Below, piece after piece: positions 1-7,841 of a DNA stretch of 30,629 nt. Source of the stretch: Dehalococcoidia bacterium. Its GTDB lineage: Bacteria > Chloroflexota > Dehalococcoidia > Dehalococcoidales > RBG-16-60-22. How positions within the stretch are numbered: position 1 is the first letter of the stretch; every line of letters begins with the position of its first letter. Under the pieces are notes generated by a model, which was not told the DNA's origin, searched no databases, and saw only the letters and a list, made by a program, of their open reading frames with translations. The DNA lies in NCBI GenBank assembly GCA_030613665.1, contig JAUWLN010000002.1, positions 1 to 30,629 on the forward strand, given 5' to 3'. Position numbers and translations under genes: made by a program.

Positions 1-757
<757 letters not shown>

Positions 758-798
758 ATTCTTATCTATTTTGGCTTGAACTTCCTTCCGCTATCCAG

Positions 799-810
799 TT
801 GTTAAAGTGC
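799..810 (-). promoter_or_regulatory. boxA-like antitermination element in the rRNA leader
   Basis: The minus strand reads GCACTTTAACAA, close to the rrn boxA consensus TGCTCTTTAACA. It sits between the rRNA promoter (837-865) and the 16S 5' end (about 757), where boxA is expected for NusB/NusE-dependent antitermination. The similarity is visible in the sequence; the function is inferred. Confidence 0.5.
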
Positions 811-836
811 TGATGCGCCATGCAAGCGCAAAGTTA

Positions 837-865
837 ATAATATCACAGCGCTTTTCGTTTGTCAA
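837..865 (-). promoter_or_regulatory. rRNA operon sigma-70-type promoter
   Basis: On the minus strand a perfect -35 TTGACA (865-860) is followed by a 17-base spacer ending in TGA and a -10 TATTAT (842-837), which makes an extended -10 promoter. Transcription would start near 830 and give a leader of about 73 nt before the 16S 5' end. Its match quality and position upstream of the rRNA gene make it the most convincing promoter in the window. Confidence 0.75.
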
Positions 866-1317
866 TATTGCCAGACAGGATTGTACAGGCACGTTGTTTT
901 AATAAGCGTTCGTTAATTATCACGCTTGATGTCCAGGCGTAGAACTTGCTTCGAAAAAAGGAATGATACTATTTTTTTCCTGTTTATCGTATCGGCCGGG
1001 TTGGTTTACCAAGCGCAGATAGTGCCTGTGGTTGTCAGAGTTTGGTATCTTGACAAAAGAACCAAGTTATCATAGCATAGATACGCCAAGAATCAATGGA
1101 AATCCAAAATTGACGAAACTAATGATACCGATATGAGTAACGAGTCTTTTCACTGAACAGTGATAGGCGTGTGGGGCCTTACTACCTGAGCCCGTTTTAA
1201 CACCCTGATTACTGCTAAACATCGTTTTCCATCATCCTCCGAAATACCAGCTTATTGCTTGATATTACTGGTACAACCTCTCACATTAGCACGTGGCCAG
1301 AGAAACTGGAGTAACTT
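866..1317. other. Intergenic region between the rRNA promoter and the fused nucleotidyltransferase gene
   Basis: About 450 bases with no plausible coding frame, tRNA or repeat. It separates a minus-strand rRNA unit from a plus-strand gene, so it holds two outward-facing control regions. Besides the plus-strand promoter candidate at 1050-1078, the only structure noticed is a 5-bp inverted repeat (CACTG-AA-CAGTG, 1151-1162) in the presumed leader. That is too short to interpret. Confidence 0.6.
1050..1078 (+). promoter_or_regulatory. Candidate promoter for the nucleotidyltransferase/PLP fusion gene
   Basis: A perfect -35 TTGACA (1050-1055), a 17-base spacer and a weak -10 TAGCAT (1073-1078, 4/6 to consensus) face the gene at 1318. 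The implied 5' leader would be about 230 nt, which is long, so a closer unrecognised promoter is possible. Confidence 0.35.
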
Positions 1318-3237
1318 ATGCAAGTAAAGAGAGAAACCGCTTATTACAGGAAACCTCACCAATGGCCTTATCCCACCGTGCGAAAGGCCATCATCTTAGC
1401 CGCTGGCGCAGGTAATCGTCTGCGTCCATTCACGGACATGAGACCCAAATGTCTCGTCCCCGTGAATGGAGAGCCTATACTGGTCAATACCTTGACTCAC
1501 CTCGCGAACGCCGGCATTAGCGAAACGGTTATCGTCGTTGGACATCTTAAAGAAAAAATTGTCGAGCAGGTGGGTTTTCAATTCCGCGGGATGGATATCA
1601 CCTACGTGGAGTCAGACTGCTATTCCACCACCAACAATATTTTTTCCCTGTGGCTTGCCCGCGAACACTTTGATGAGGATATACTCCTTATCGAAGCCGA
1701 CGTGTTCTTCGAAAAGGAGTTGATTGACCGTTTGCTGGGCATAGAGGATGGGAACCAGGCGGCGGTAGCACGGCACCAGCCCTGGATGTCGGGAACAGTA
1801 GTCTGTCTTGATGATAAAGGAAAAATCGAAGTTCTGGTAGAATCCAAGCACCAGGGACCTGATTTTGAGTACCGGGACACCTTCAAAACGGTAAATATCT
1901 ACCATTTCTCGGGAGAGTTCTTACGGAACAATTTCCTGCCCTGCCTTAATGCCGCTATTAATGCGGGCAAGGTTAATGACTACTATGAAACAATCCTGCG
2001 GGAACTGTGCGACCAGTACAGGCTATCCATGACTGCGGTTCCCTGCGATGACATCAAATGGATGGAGATTGATAATCTGGATGACTTAAACGCCGCTAAC
2101 TATCTGTTTGCCAACCAGGGGCAGCGCTACGAGCACGTATCAAACCTCCATGGTGATTACTGGCGCTATGACTTTATTGACCACGCTCTCCTCTATAACC
2201 TTTACTTCCCGCCACAAGCCCTGCTCGATGAAATTGCCGGGCACCTGCGTGAACTGGTCCTCAACTACCCCAGCGGCCAGAATATCCTGGCAGAACTGAT
2301 TGGGGCATTGATTGACCAGCCGTCAGCAAGGATTGTCGTCGGAAACGGCGTCTCCGAACTGATAAAAGTCATCGCCCGGCGACTCGACCGGCGGTTGATA
2401 GTGCCGGTCCCGTCATTCAACGAATGGATCAACGCCGCACCGGAAGGCGCAGTCATCACATCGGCTCTCCTTCCGCCGTTCTTCCAGCTGGACGTAGATT
2501 CATTCGTCAAGGAGGCAACTGATGGCGGTGCTGATATCGCCATCGTCATCAACCCAAACAACCCGACCTCTCTCGCCGTACCCAGGGAAGACCTTCTCAG
2601 CCTCGTCGAACAACTGGCCAGGAAGGATATCCTGCTCATCATTGACGAGTCCTTTATCGACTTTACCAGGGACCCCCAGATGGCGACCATGGTGCCGGAG
2701 ATAGACCGGTACCGGAATCTGGTTATAGTCAAGAGCCTGGGCAAGTGTTGTGGTGCCGGCGGGTTGCGTCTCGGTTATCTTCTGACGGCTAACTCTCAAT
2801 TTGCAGCGGCAGTTCGTGAAGAGATTTCTATTTGGAACATCAATAGTTTTGCTGAGATGTTCCTCCGGATGGCTCCGCGCTATTGGCCCCAGTTCGTTTC
2901 GAGCTGTCGACGCGTCCGGATGAGTTGCGATGAACTGTACCGTCGTTTGGATGCCATCCCAGGACTGATGGTGTACCGGCCCGATGCTAATTTTGTCCTC
3001 TGCCGCCTTCCCGATAATGCGATGAGCGGCCCAGAGTTCTCCAGAAGGCTTTTCACAGACTACAACATCCTTATCAAGCACTGCGCTGGGAAAACGATGC
3101 CGCAAGCCGACCGCTATGTAAGAATCGCTTCTCGCACTGAGGCAGAAAATGAGTTGCTGGTTAAGGCCGTAGCCGACATTCTAAACCGAGAGGTACCGAC
3201 AGTTCCATCCAGGAACAAAAACCGTGTAAGCACTTAA
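1318..3237 (+). CDS. LicC-type nucleotidyltransferase fused to a HisC/CobD-like PLP-dependent domain
   Basis: A 639-aa two-domain protein. Residues about 22-265 are a sugar-phosphate/choline-phosphate nucleotidyltransferase fold. The substrate-binding loop is LAAGAGNRLRPFT (28-39) followed by PKCLVPVNG (43-51); metal-binding aspartates are likely D128 (LLIEADVFF) and D252 (WMEIDN); TTNNIFSLW (104-112) resembles LicC enzymes. Residues about 270-625 are a class I/II aminotransferase-fold domain related to HisC and CobD. It has NPNNPT (412-417), the pyridine-binding Asp in IIDES (D443), and a putative Schiff-base lysine K476 at the same spacing from GLRLGY as in HisC. The start follows GGAG at 1308-1311. 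The 3' end overlaps the convergent LicD-family gene by 4 bp. Inference: the PLP domain makes an amino-alcohol phosphate (for example by decarboxylating phosphoserine) or transaminates a phosphorylated or phosphonylated precursor, and the N-domain activates it with CTP. An aminoalkylphosphonate cytidylyltransferase is an alternative. Domain calls are firm; substrate is unknown. Confidence 0.85.
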   Translation: MQVKRETAYYRKPHQWPYPTVRKAIILAAGAGNRLRPFTDMRPKCLVPVNGEPILVNTLTHLANAGISETVIVVGHLKEKIVEQVGFQFRGMDITYVESDCYSTTNNIFSLWLAREHFDEDILLIEADVFFEKELIDRLLGIEDGNQAAVARHQPWMSGTVVCLDDKGKIEVLVESKHQGPDFEYRDTFKTVNIYHFSGEFLRNNFLPCLNAAINAGKVNDYYETILRELCDQYRLSMTAVPCDDIKWMEIDNLDDLNAANYLFANQGQRYEHVSNLHGDYWRYDFIDHALLYNLYFPPQALLDEIAGHLRELVLNYPSGQNILAELIGALIDQPSARIVVGNGVSELIKVIARRLDRRLIVPVPSFNEWINAAPEGAVITSALLPPFFQLDVDSFVKEATDGGADIAIVINPNNPTSLAVPREDLLSLVEQLARKDILLIIDESFIDFTRDPQMATMVPEIDRYRNLVIVKSLGKCCGAGGLRLGYLLTANSQFAAAVREEISIWNINSFAEMFLRMAPRYWPQFVSSCRRVRMSCDELYRRLDAIPGLMVYRPDANFVLCRLPDNAMSGPEFSRRLFTDYNILIKHCAGKTMPQADRYVRIASRTEAENELLVKAVADILNREVPTVPSRNKNRVST

Positions 3238-4133
3238 AGGTCACTGACGGCCTGGAGGTGCTCTTCTCCCGGCCGGTAGATATATTTCCCGGTCGGTTCT
3301 ACCTTCTCCACGAAGAGTGTACGCTCGTGACCGCTGAATTTGATAATGAGCGCATACCAGAACTCATAGGGTACATACAGTTTGACGATGCCCTGTTTGT
3401 TAGCTCGAAAAGTACCCAGTCCCACGACTGAAATCCGGGTGTCACTCATCGGTTGTCCCCGTTCGTCCAATACCATTATCGTAGCGGCACGCCAGGGTAA
3501 TAAGCGCCGGGTGATTGCCTGCTTCAGGCGTTGGGCTCGACCATAGACCGGGCCATCAGGAATAAGACTTATGACATCCTTTTCATAGACCCCCGCTGGC
3601 TTCGGGACGTGCCATTCCGGGCCATACTTGGTTTCCAGGTACTCTTCGGGCGGATTCGGCACGTAGAACTCGCCACCGATAAAATCCACCTTCTTCAATT
3701 CCGCGAAAAATCGTACCGGGATACGGCTTGCCGGGTACATGAAAACAGTGTCATCCACCACCCGGTAGCACTCCCAGTCCACCGTCACCGGGGGCTTTAC
3801 TATAGGTACATATACAAAGTCGTCAGTGTGCTCTAATGTGGTTATGAACCCTCTTTCTCTGAAAGTACGGACGACTGGTTCTATCTTCTCTTCGCTAAGC
3901 CCGTGCAGTCCGAGCACGGAGCCGATATCAATGTCATCATCCCAGGGAATGAAAGCTTTGTCTCTGACGGCGCCGAGGCATGTCCCCTGTCGAAGGAAAA
4001 AGGTTATCCCGGCCTCATCCATCACCTCTTTTATCTCCAGCAGGACACGGATGGACTTGGGGATATCCAGCGGTGCCAACTGCGCCACCAACTGGTCATG
4101 TACTGCTTTCTCATCTGGAGTGAACTTCTCCAT
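3234..4133 (-). CDS. LicD-family phosphotransferase with C-terminal beta-domain
   Basis: A 299-aa protein. Residues about 25-180 match the LicD/fukutin-related nucleotidyltransferase-fold family: LRQGTCLGAVRDKAFIPWDD begins at 48 and runs into DDDID (65-69), the metal-binding acidic cluster. VDFIGGEFYVPNPPEEYL (149-166) and YGPEWHVPKP (170-179) are the typical second half. LicD proteins transfer phosphocholine or a related headgroup from a CDP carrier to a surface glycan. Residues about 215-299 form an extra segment that looks like a small beta-sandwich of the carboxypeptidase-regulatory/Ig-like kind, unusual for LicD. An upstream ATG at 4148 lies inside the ribosome-binding stretch GGAGGGG (4146-4140), which is 6 bases before the ATG at 4133, so I chose 4133. 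The gene is convergent with, and overlaps, the LicC-type fusion gene, supporting a shared pathway. The acceptor is unknown. Confidence 0.82.
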   Translation of the reverse strand: MEKFTPDEKAVHDQLVAQLAPLDIPKSIRVLLEIKEVMDEAGITFFLRQGTCLGAVRDKAFIPWDDDIDIGSVLGLHGLSEEKIEPVVRTFRERGFITTLEHTDDFVYVPIVKPPVTVDWECYRVVDDTVFMYPASRIPVRFFAELKKVDFIGGEFYVPNPPEEYLETKYGPEWHVPKPAGVYEKDVISLIPDGPVYGRAQRLKQAITRRLLPWRAATIMVLDERGQPMSDTRISVVGLGTFRANKQGIVKLYVPYEFWYALIIKFSGHERTLFVEKVEPTGKYIYRPGEEHLQAVSDL

Positions 4134-4448
4134 AAATAACCCCTCCATGATTTATGATAAAGGATACAGACGTACTCCGGTAATCTTACCACACATTAAA
4201 CAAGAGTTATTGGTACCATATCATAGCTATCTATACGATTTTAAGGACTGGTAGCCATTCTTTCACAAACCCTGTATCGTAAAACCTTACCTTCAAAAAA
4301 GGAACCTTTTTACACGCTCATTTAGCTTAATATCCAGGGTGCGCCGAATATTTTCTGAAATCTAAAAGGCTCATCTTTGTTGCCGACGAGCATATATCTT
4401 GATATATTATCTAAAAGCGGCTCTGCATATTAACAGTGCCGGACTGGT
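4134..4448. other. Intergenic region between the divergent licD-like and birA genes
   Basis: About 315 AT-rich bases holding outward-facing control regions for licD-like (minus) and birA (plus). An A/T-rich inverted repeat AAAAAGG-AA-CCTTTTT sits at 4296-4311. Because no gene ends nearby it is not an obvious terminator. A birA promoter candidate is listed separately. No tRNA or small gene was found. Confidence 0.6.
4380..4408 (+). promoter_or_regulatory. Candidate birA promoter with overlapping palindrome
   Basis: A weak -35 TTGCCG (4380-4385), a 17-base spacer ending in TGA, and -10 TATATT (4403-4408) form an extended -10 promoter whose start point would lie about 35 bases before birA. The near-perfect palindrome ATATATC-TT-GATATAT (4392-4407) covers the spacer and -10 element and could be an operator. 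AT-rich sequence makes chance symmetry possible. Confidence 0.4.
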
Positions 4449-5234
4449 ATGTTAATGGATTCACTATCGCCGGAGTTAATAACAGATGGACTGGAAACCC
4501 GTTTCATCGGGCAGAGAGTTCTCTATTTCCCGGCACACTCATCAACTATGATAGCAGCCAGGCAGGAAGCAAGGCAAATGGCCGCGGAAGGGACCGTGGT
4601 AATCACCGGAGAGCAAACGGCGGGGAAGGGTCGGGCAAAGCGTGTCTGGCTGTCACCCCGGGGAAGCATCGCGCTTTCTGTAGTTCTCTATCCCGATGTC
4701 TCTCAGCTTCCTTACCTCATCATGATTGCCTCTGTGGCCGCTGCGCGAAGCATCGAGATGGTCACCGGCCTGGAAACACAGCTCAAATGGCCCAATGATG
4801 TCCTGGTTAAAGGGCGGAAGGTCTGCGGCATCCTGATTGAGAATGAACTGAAGGGCAATAGAGTGGCGTGGGCCGTTATCGGCATTGGCATCAACGTTAA
4901 TATCAGGATGAATGATTTCCCGGAGGTAGCCGCTATGGCCACGAGCCTTTATGACGAATTGGGGGAAGAGCTTCCGCGGGTGGAGATAATCCGTCACCTG
5001 CTCGTTGAAATGGAGAAGCTATACCTTTCTCCGGGAGAGGGGGAATTCATTTATCAGGAGTGGCGCGACCGTCTGGTAACGCTGGGCCAGGAAGTCCGCG
5101 TTGCTTCAGGGGAGACGGTGTTCGAAGGCGTGGCGGAAGACGTAGCCAGAGACGGGAGCCTCTTGCTGAAGCACCGCGATGGCCACCTGAGCCGCATCGT
5201 CGCCGGGGATGTTACCCTGCGTAACGCCGGTTAG
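4449..5234 (+). CDS. birA: Biotin--[acetyl-CoA-carboxylase] ligase, no HTH domain
   Basis: A 261-aa protein of the BirA/LplA ligase fold. It joins biotin through biotinyl-AMP to the carrier lysine of biotin-dependent carboxylases in the cytoplasm. The adenylate-binding loop reads GEQTAGKGRAKRVW (54-67), a variant of the usual GRGRxxRxW. LKWPNDV (112-118) with the catalytic lysine K113 and VCGILIE (125-131) follow. The C-terminal SH3-like cap occupies about 215-258. It starts directly in the catalytic domain, so it lacks the N-terminal DNA-binding domain and should be enzyme only, not a repressor. A second in-frame ATG at 4455 is equally possible; no strong ribosome site separates them. It is monocistronic and convergent with the slipin operon. 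Confidence 0.93.
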   Translation: MLMDSLSPELITDGLETRFIGQRVLYFPAHSSTMIAARQEARQMAAEGTVVITGEQTAGKGRAKRVWLSPRGSIALSVVLYPDVSQLPYLIMIASVAAARSIEMVTGLETQLKWPNDVLVKGRKVCGILIENELKGNRVAWAVIGIGINVNIRMNDFPEVAAMATSLYDELGEELPRVEIIRHLLVEMEKLYLSPGEGEFIYQEWRDRLVTLGQEVRVASGETVFEGVAEDVARDGSLLLKHRDGHLSRIVAGDVTLRNAG

Positions 5235-5251
5235 AACCCCCGGCGACTCTG

Positions 5252-5288
5252 AATAGCAGAATCCCAACTTTGCCAGCTAACTGCTATT
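5252..5288. terminator. Hairpin between convergent birA and slipin genes
   Basis: Perfect 8-bp arms AATAGCAG (5252-5259) and CTGCTATT (5281-5288) flank a 21-base loop and straddle the slipin stop codon. A second GC-rich repeat CGCCGG...CCGGCG (5225-5245) overlaps the end of birA. Neither has a clear T-tract, so a role in bidirectional termination or 3' protection is only a guess. Confidence 0.3.
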
Positions 5289-6054
5289 TGGGCTCTTCGA
5301 TGGTACCTTGACCAATACGACCGAATGCCTTGAGGAACTCTATCGGCATCGGGAAGAGTATGGTGCTGTTTTTCTCGCTGGCTATCTCGGCGAGCGTTGA
5401 GAGAAAGCGAAGCTGTATTGCCGTTGGCTCTTTACCGATAATATGTGCCGCTTGAGCCAGTTTCTCCGATGCCTGAAACTCACCTTCGGCATGAATGATT
5501 TTAGCCCGTCGCTCTCTTTCCGCTTCAGCCTGCGCAGCCATAGACCGCTTCATCTCTTCGGCAAGTTCAACTTCCTTGATTTCCACGGTGCTGACCTTGA
5601 CGCCCCAGGGGTCAGTGTGCTCATCAATGATTTTTTGCAGCGCCTGGTTGAGTTTCTCCCTCTCTGCCAGCAACTCGTCGAGTTCAGACTGCCCCAGTAC
5701 ATTGCGCAGGGTCGTCTGTGAAATCTGGGAGGTTGCCCGGATATGGTCGAGCACCTTGACCACAGAAGACTCGGGGTCAACCACGCGGAAGTAGACCACG
5801 GCATTTACCCTGACGGTCACGTTGTCCTTGGTGATGACCTCCTGCGACGGTACATCCATGGTTACCACGCGCAGGTCAACCTTTACCATCCGGTCAACGA
5901 ATGGAATGATTAGAAACAGGCCCGGGCCTTTGGCGCCAACCAGCCTGCCTAATCGGAAGATTACCCCGCGCTCAAACTCGGTGACAATTTTTACGGCCAT
6001 GGAGAGAATGAGCAGTACCGCAAAGGCAATGATGACAATGAGAATTGTGTTCAC
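5284..6054 (-). CDS. Slipin (SPFH/stomatin-like membrane protein)
   Basis: A 256-aa stomatin-family protein. One N-terminal membrane segment (about 3-21) is followed by the SPFH domain with FERGVIFRLGRL (28-39) and GPGLFLIIPFVDR (43-55). A charged coiled coil runs from about 155-200 (AEEMKRSMAAQAEAERERRA). Slipins oligomerise on the inner face of the membrane and in bacteria and archaea are encoded beside NfeD proteases that cleave their C-terminal hydrophobic region, here near TILFPMPIEFLKAFG. The GTG start is preceded by AAAGGAGGTGG with ideal spacing. It is the last gene of the three-gene nfeD operon, 13 bases after the short NfeD gene. Confidence 0.93.
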   Translation of the reverse strand: MNTILIVIIAFAVLLILSMAVKIVTEFERGVIFRLGRLVGAKGPGLFLIIPFVDRMVKVDLRVVTMDVPSQEVITKDNVTVRVNAVVYFRVVDPESSVVKVLDHIRATSQISQTTLRNVLGQSELDELLAEREKLNQALQKIIDEHTDPWGVKVSTVEIKEVELAEEMKRSMAAQAEAERERRAKIIHAEGEFQASEKLAQAAHIIGKEPTAIQLRFLSTLAEIASEKNSTILFPMPIEFLKAFGRIGQGTIEEPK

Positions 6055-6067
6055 TTATCCACCTCCT

Positions 6068-6373
6068 TTACTCTTTCTTGGTCACCCGCAACTTTAATCC
6101 TTCAACCTTGGTAATAAGCACCTCCTCCCCGGGCTCAGCCCTTCCTTTCTCCAACGTTGCCGTCCATTGTTCACCTTCAATGCGAACTGTACCTCTTGGC
6201 TCCATCATGGCGGTCACTTCAGCGACCTTGCCTAAAAGCTCTTCACGTCCAGCAGATACCTGCTGCTGGTGAGCGCGAATACCGTAAACGATGACGAGGA
6301 CAAGGAACGCCACCACCACCACAATCACCAGGATTATAAACCAGAGGTCTATATGTATATAAGGTATGCTCAT
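6068..6373 (-). CDS. Short NfeD-family protein (membrane helix plus OB-fold)
   Basis: A 101-aa protein with one hydrophobic helix (about 10-31) and a C-terminal NfeD OB-fold (about 43-101, GREELLGKVAEVTAMMEPRG, then GEQWTATLEKG and GEEVLITKVEGLKLRV). It has no protease domain. It resembles the C-terminal domain of its upstream neighbour and probably arose by partial duplication. Its ATG abuts the stop codon of the full-length nfeD gene (TAAATG), so the two are translationally coupled. Likely role: a membrane partner or scaffold for the slipin/protease pair. Confidence 0.88.
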   Translation of the reverse strand: MSIPYIHIDLWFIILVIVVVVAFLVLVIVYGIRAHQQQVSAGREELLGKVAEVTAMMEPRGTVRIEGEQWTATLEKGRAEPGEEVLITKVEGLKLRVTKKE

Positions 6374-7684
6374 TTACTCTTTCCTCACTACATTTAATAC
6401 CAGGCCATCCACAGCAGTGATAATCACTTCTTCGCCGACCTCAATTCGACCTTTCTCCGATATAGCTGCCCAGCGCTCTCCCTTGTAAAAGACCGTGCCC
6501 TCCGGGTCAATCGCCTCTTTAACGACGGCACGTTTGCCAATCAGTTCTTCTCGCCCTGTGGCGGCTTGCTTGCGGTGGACGCGTATCGCCCGGTTTATCA
6601 CAAAGGCGAACCCGGCCGTGATAGCGATGGTAACGGCGGCGATAAGCCACAGGTCCACTTTGAACAGCGGCGAGGCGTCCTTAAACAGTATAAGCGAGCC
6701 GATGACCAGCGAGACAACCCCTCCGGCAGTGAAAAGACCGAAGGTAGTGGTCAGCACTTCACCAACAAAGAGGCCAAAAGCCAGTGCGATAAGCAGCACG
6801 CCCGCCCAGTTGACGGGAAGCACGCCCAGTGAGAAGAAAGCCATTAGCAGGCTGATGGCGCCGACCACACCCGGGAAGATAAGCCCCGGGTTGAAGATTT
6901 CAACCATAATGCCCAGCATCGCCAGGCTGAGCAGTAAATAGGCGATATTCGGGTCGGCGATGGTGTAGAGGAAATCCTCAACAAGTTTCATCCCAACATA
7001 ATTGATGACGGCACCCTGTGTATCCAGTGTAATTTCACGGCCATCAATGAGAGTGACGGTTCGTCCATTGAGTTGGGCTATCAGTGTGTCAAGGTCGGAG
7101 ACAACCATGTCGACCACGTTAAGGGTCAGCGCTTCCTGTGAGGTAGCGGAACTGCCATCGCGGACAGCTCTCTCCGCCCATTCCGCGTTGCGCCCGTGTC
7201 TTGAGGCAAGGTCCTTGATATAGGCAATGGCGTCATTGATGACTTTGTTCTTCATCTCCTCGGACATCTGGGCTTCGCCATCGCCACCGAGCGCCACCGG
7301 TGTCGCCGCGCCGATGGCCGTGTTCGGTGCCATGACCGCAATGTGGGCCGAAAGGGTGATATAGGCGCCGGCAGAGGCGGCACGGGCGCCGGCAGGGGAA
7401 ACGTAGACTACCACCGGTACCCGGGCGTTGATAATGCTCTGGATAATATCGCGCATCGCGGTGTCCAGACCGCCGGGGGTATCCATCTGAATGATTACGG
7501 CACTGGCTCCGGTCTCTTCCGCCTGTTCGATGCCTCGCTCGATGTAGTCGGTCAGCACCGGATTAATGGTGCCCTTCACCGTGAGCACATCAATTCTGGG
7601 GCTTTCGGTCTGGGCACGGGCGACAATCGAGACGGCCAGCAGCAATCCGATTAATATAAGCAGTATGCGTGAAATTCGCGGCAT
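6374..7684 (-). CDS. NfeD-like membrane-bound serine protease
   Basis: A 436-aa full-length NfeD (NfeD1b type). A signal peptide or anchor (about 1-24) ends near AQT. The ClpP-like serine protease domain (about 30-215) has VYVSPAGARAASAGAYI with the likely nucleophile S104. K145 or K147 is a candidate general base; K145 has the 41-residue offset reported for the archaeal 1510-N Ser-Lys dyad. Four or five membrane helices follow (about 235-365), then an OB-fold (about 375-436). These proteases cleave slipins and take part in membrane quality control. It is the first gene of the operon with the short NfeD and slipin, diverging from hisZ. A modest AAGG lies 6 bases before the ATG. Confidence 0.93.
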   Translation of the reverse strand: MPRISRILLILIGLLLAVSIVARAQTESPRIDVLTVKGTINPVLTDYIERGIEQAEETGASAVIIQMDTPGGLDTAMRDIIQSIINARVPVVVYVSPAGARAASAGAYITLSAHIAVMAPNTAIGAATPVALGGDGEAQMSEEMKNKVINDAIAYIKDLASRHGRNAEWAERAVRDGSSATSQEALTLNVVDMVVSDLDTLIAQLNGRTVTLIDGREITLDTQGAVINYVGMKLVEDFLYTIADPNIAYLLLSLAMLGIMVEIFNPGLIFPGVVGAISLLMAFFSLGVLPVNWAGVLLIALAFGLFVGEVLTTTFGLFTAGGVVSLVIGSLILFKDASPLFKVDLWLIAAVTIAITAGFAFVINRAIRVHRKQAATGREELIGKRAVVKEAIDPEGTVFYKGERWAAISEKGRIEVGEEVIITAVDGLVLNVVRKE

Positions 7685-7784
7685 AAATTACCTTGGCACT
7701 GTAATAAATATAAGAACTACATACACTATACAACAGATGATGAACAAATGAAATAGTGAGGATGAGGCGTTACCTTGCCCGGTG

Positions 7785-7814
7785 TTGAATAGAGCGGGTG
7801 GATTAGTGTAGAAT
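7785..7814 (+). promoter_or_regulatory. Candidate his operon promoter
   Basis: TTGAAT (7785-7790), an 18-base spacer and TAGAAT (7809-7814, 5/6 to consensus) lie about 27 bases before hisZ. The predicted leader would be only about 20 nt, leaving no room for a his attenuator or T-box in this interval. Confidence 0.4.
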
Positions 7815-7841
7815 TTACGAGCTACGGATTGAGGGCCGGCC

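Noticed and set aside
2500..3105. 201-aa minus-strand frame inside the fusion gene
   Set aside because: Antisense to the clearly conserved PLP domain; a frame shadow.
4134..4148. Upstream ATG for the LicD-family gene
   Set aside because: The ATG is part of the ribosome-binding stretch for the ATG at 4133.
4296..4311. A/T-rich inverted repeat as rho-independent terminator
   Set aside because: No gene ends near it on either strand, and the stem is mostly A-T pairs.
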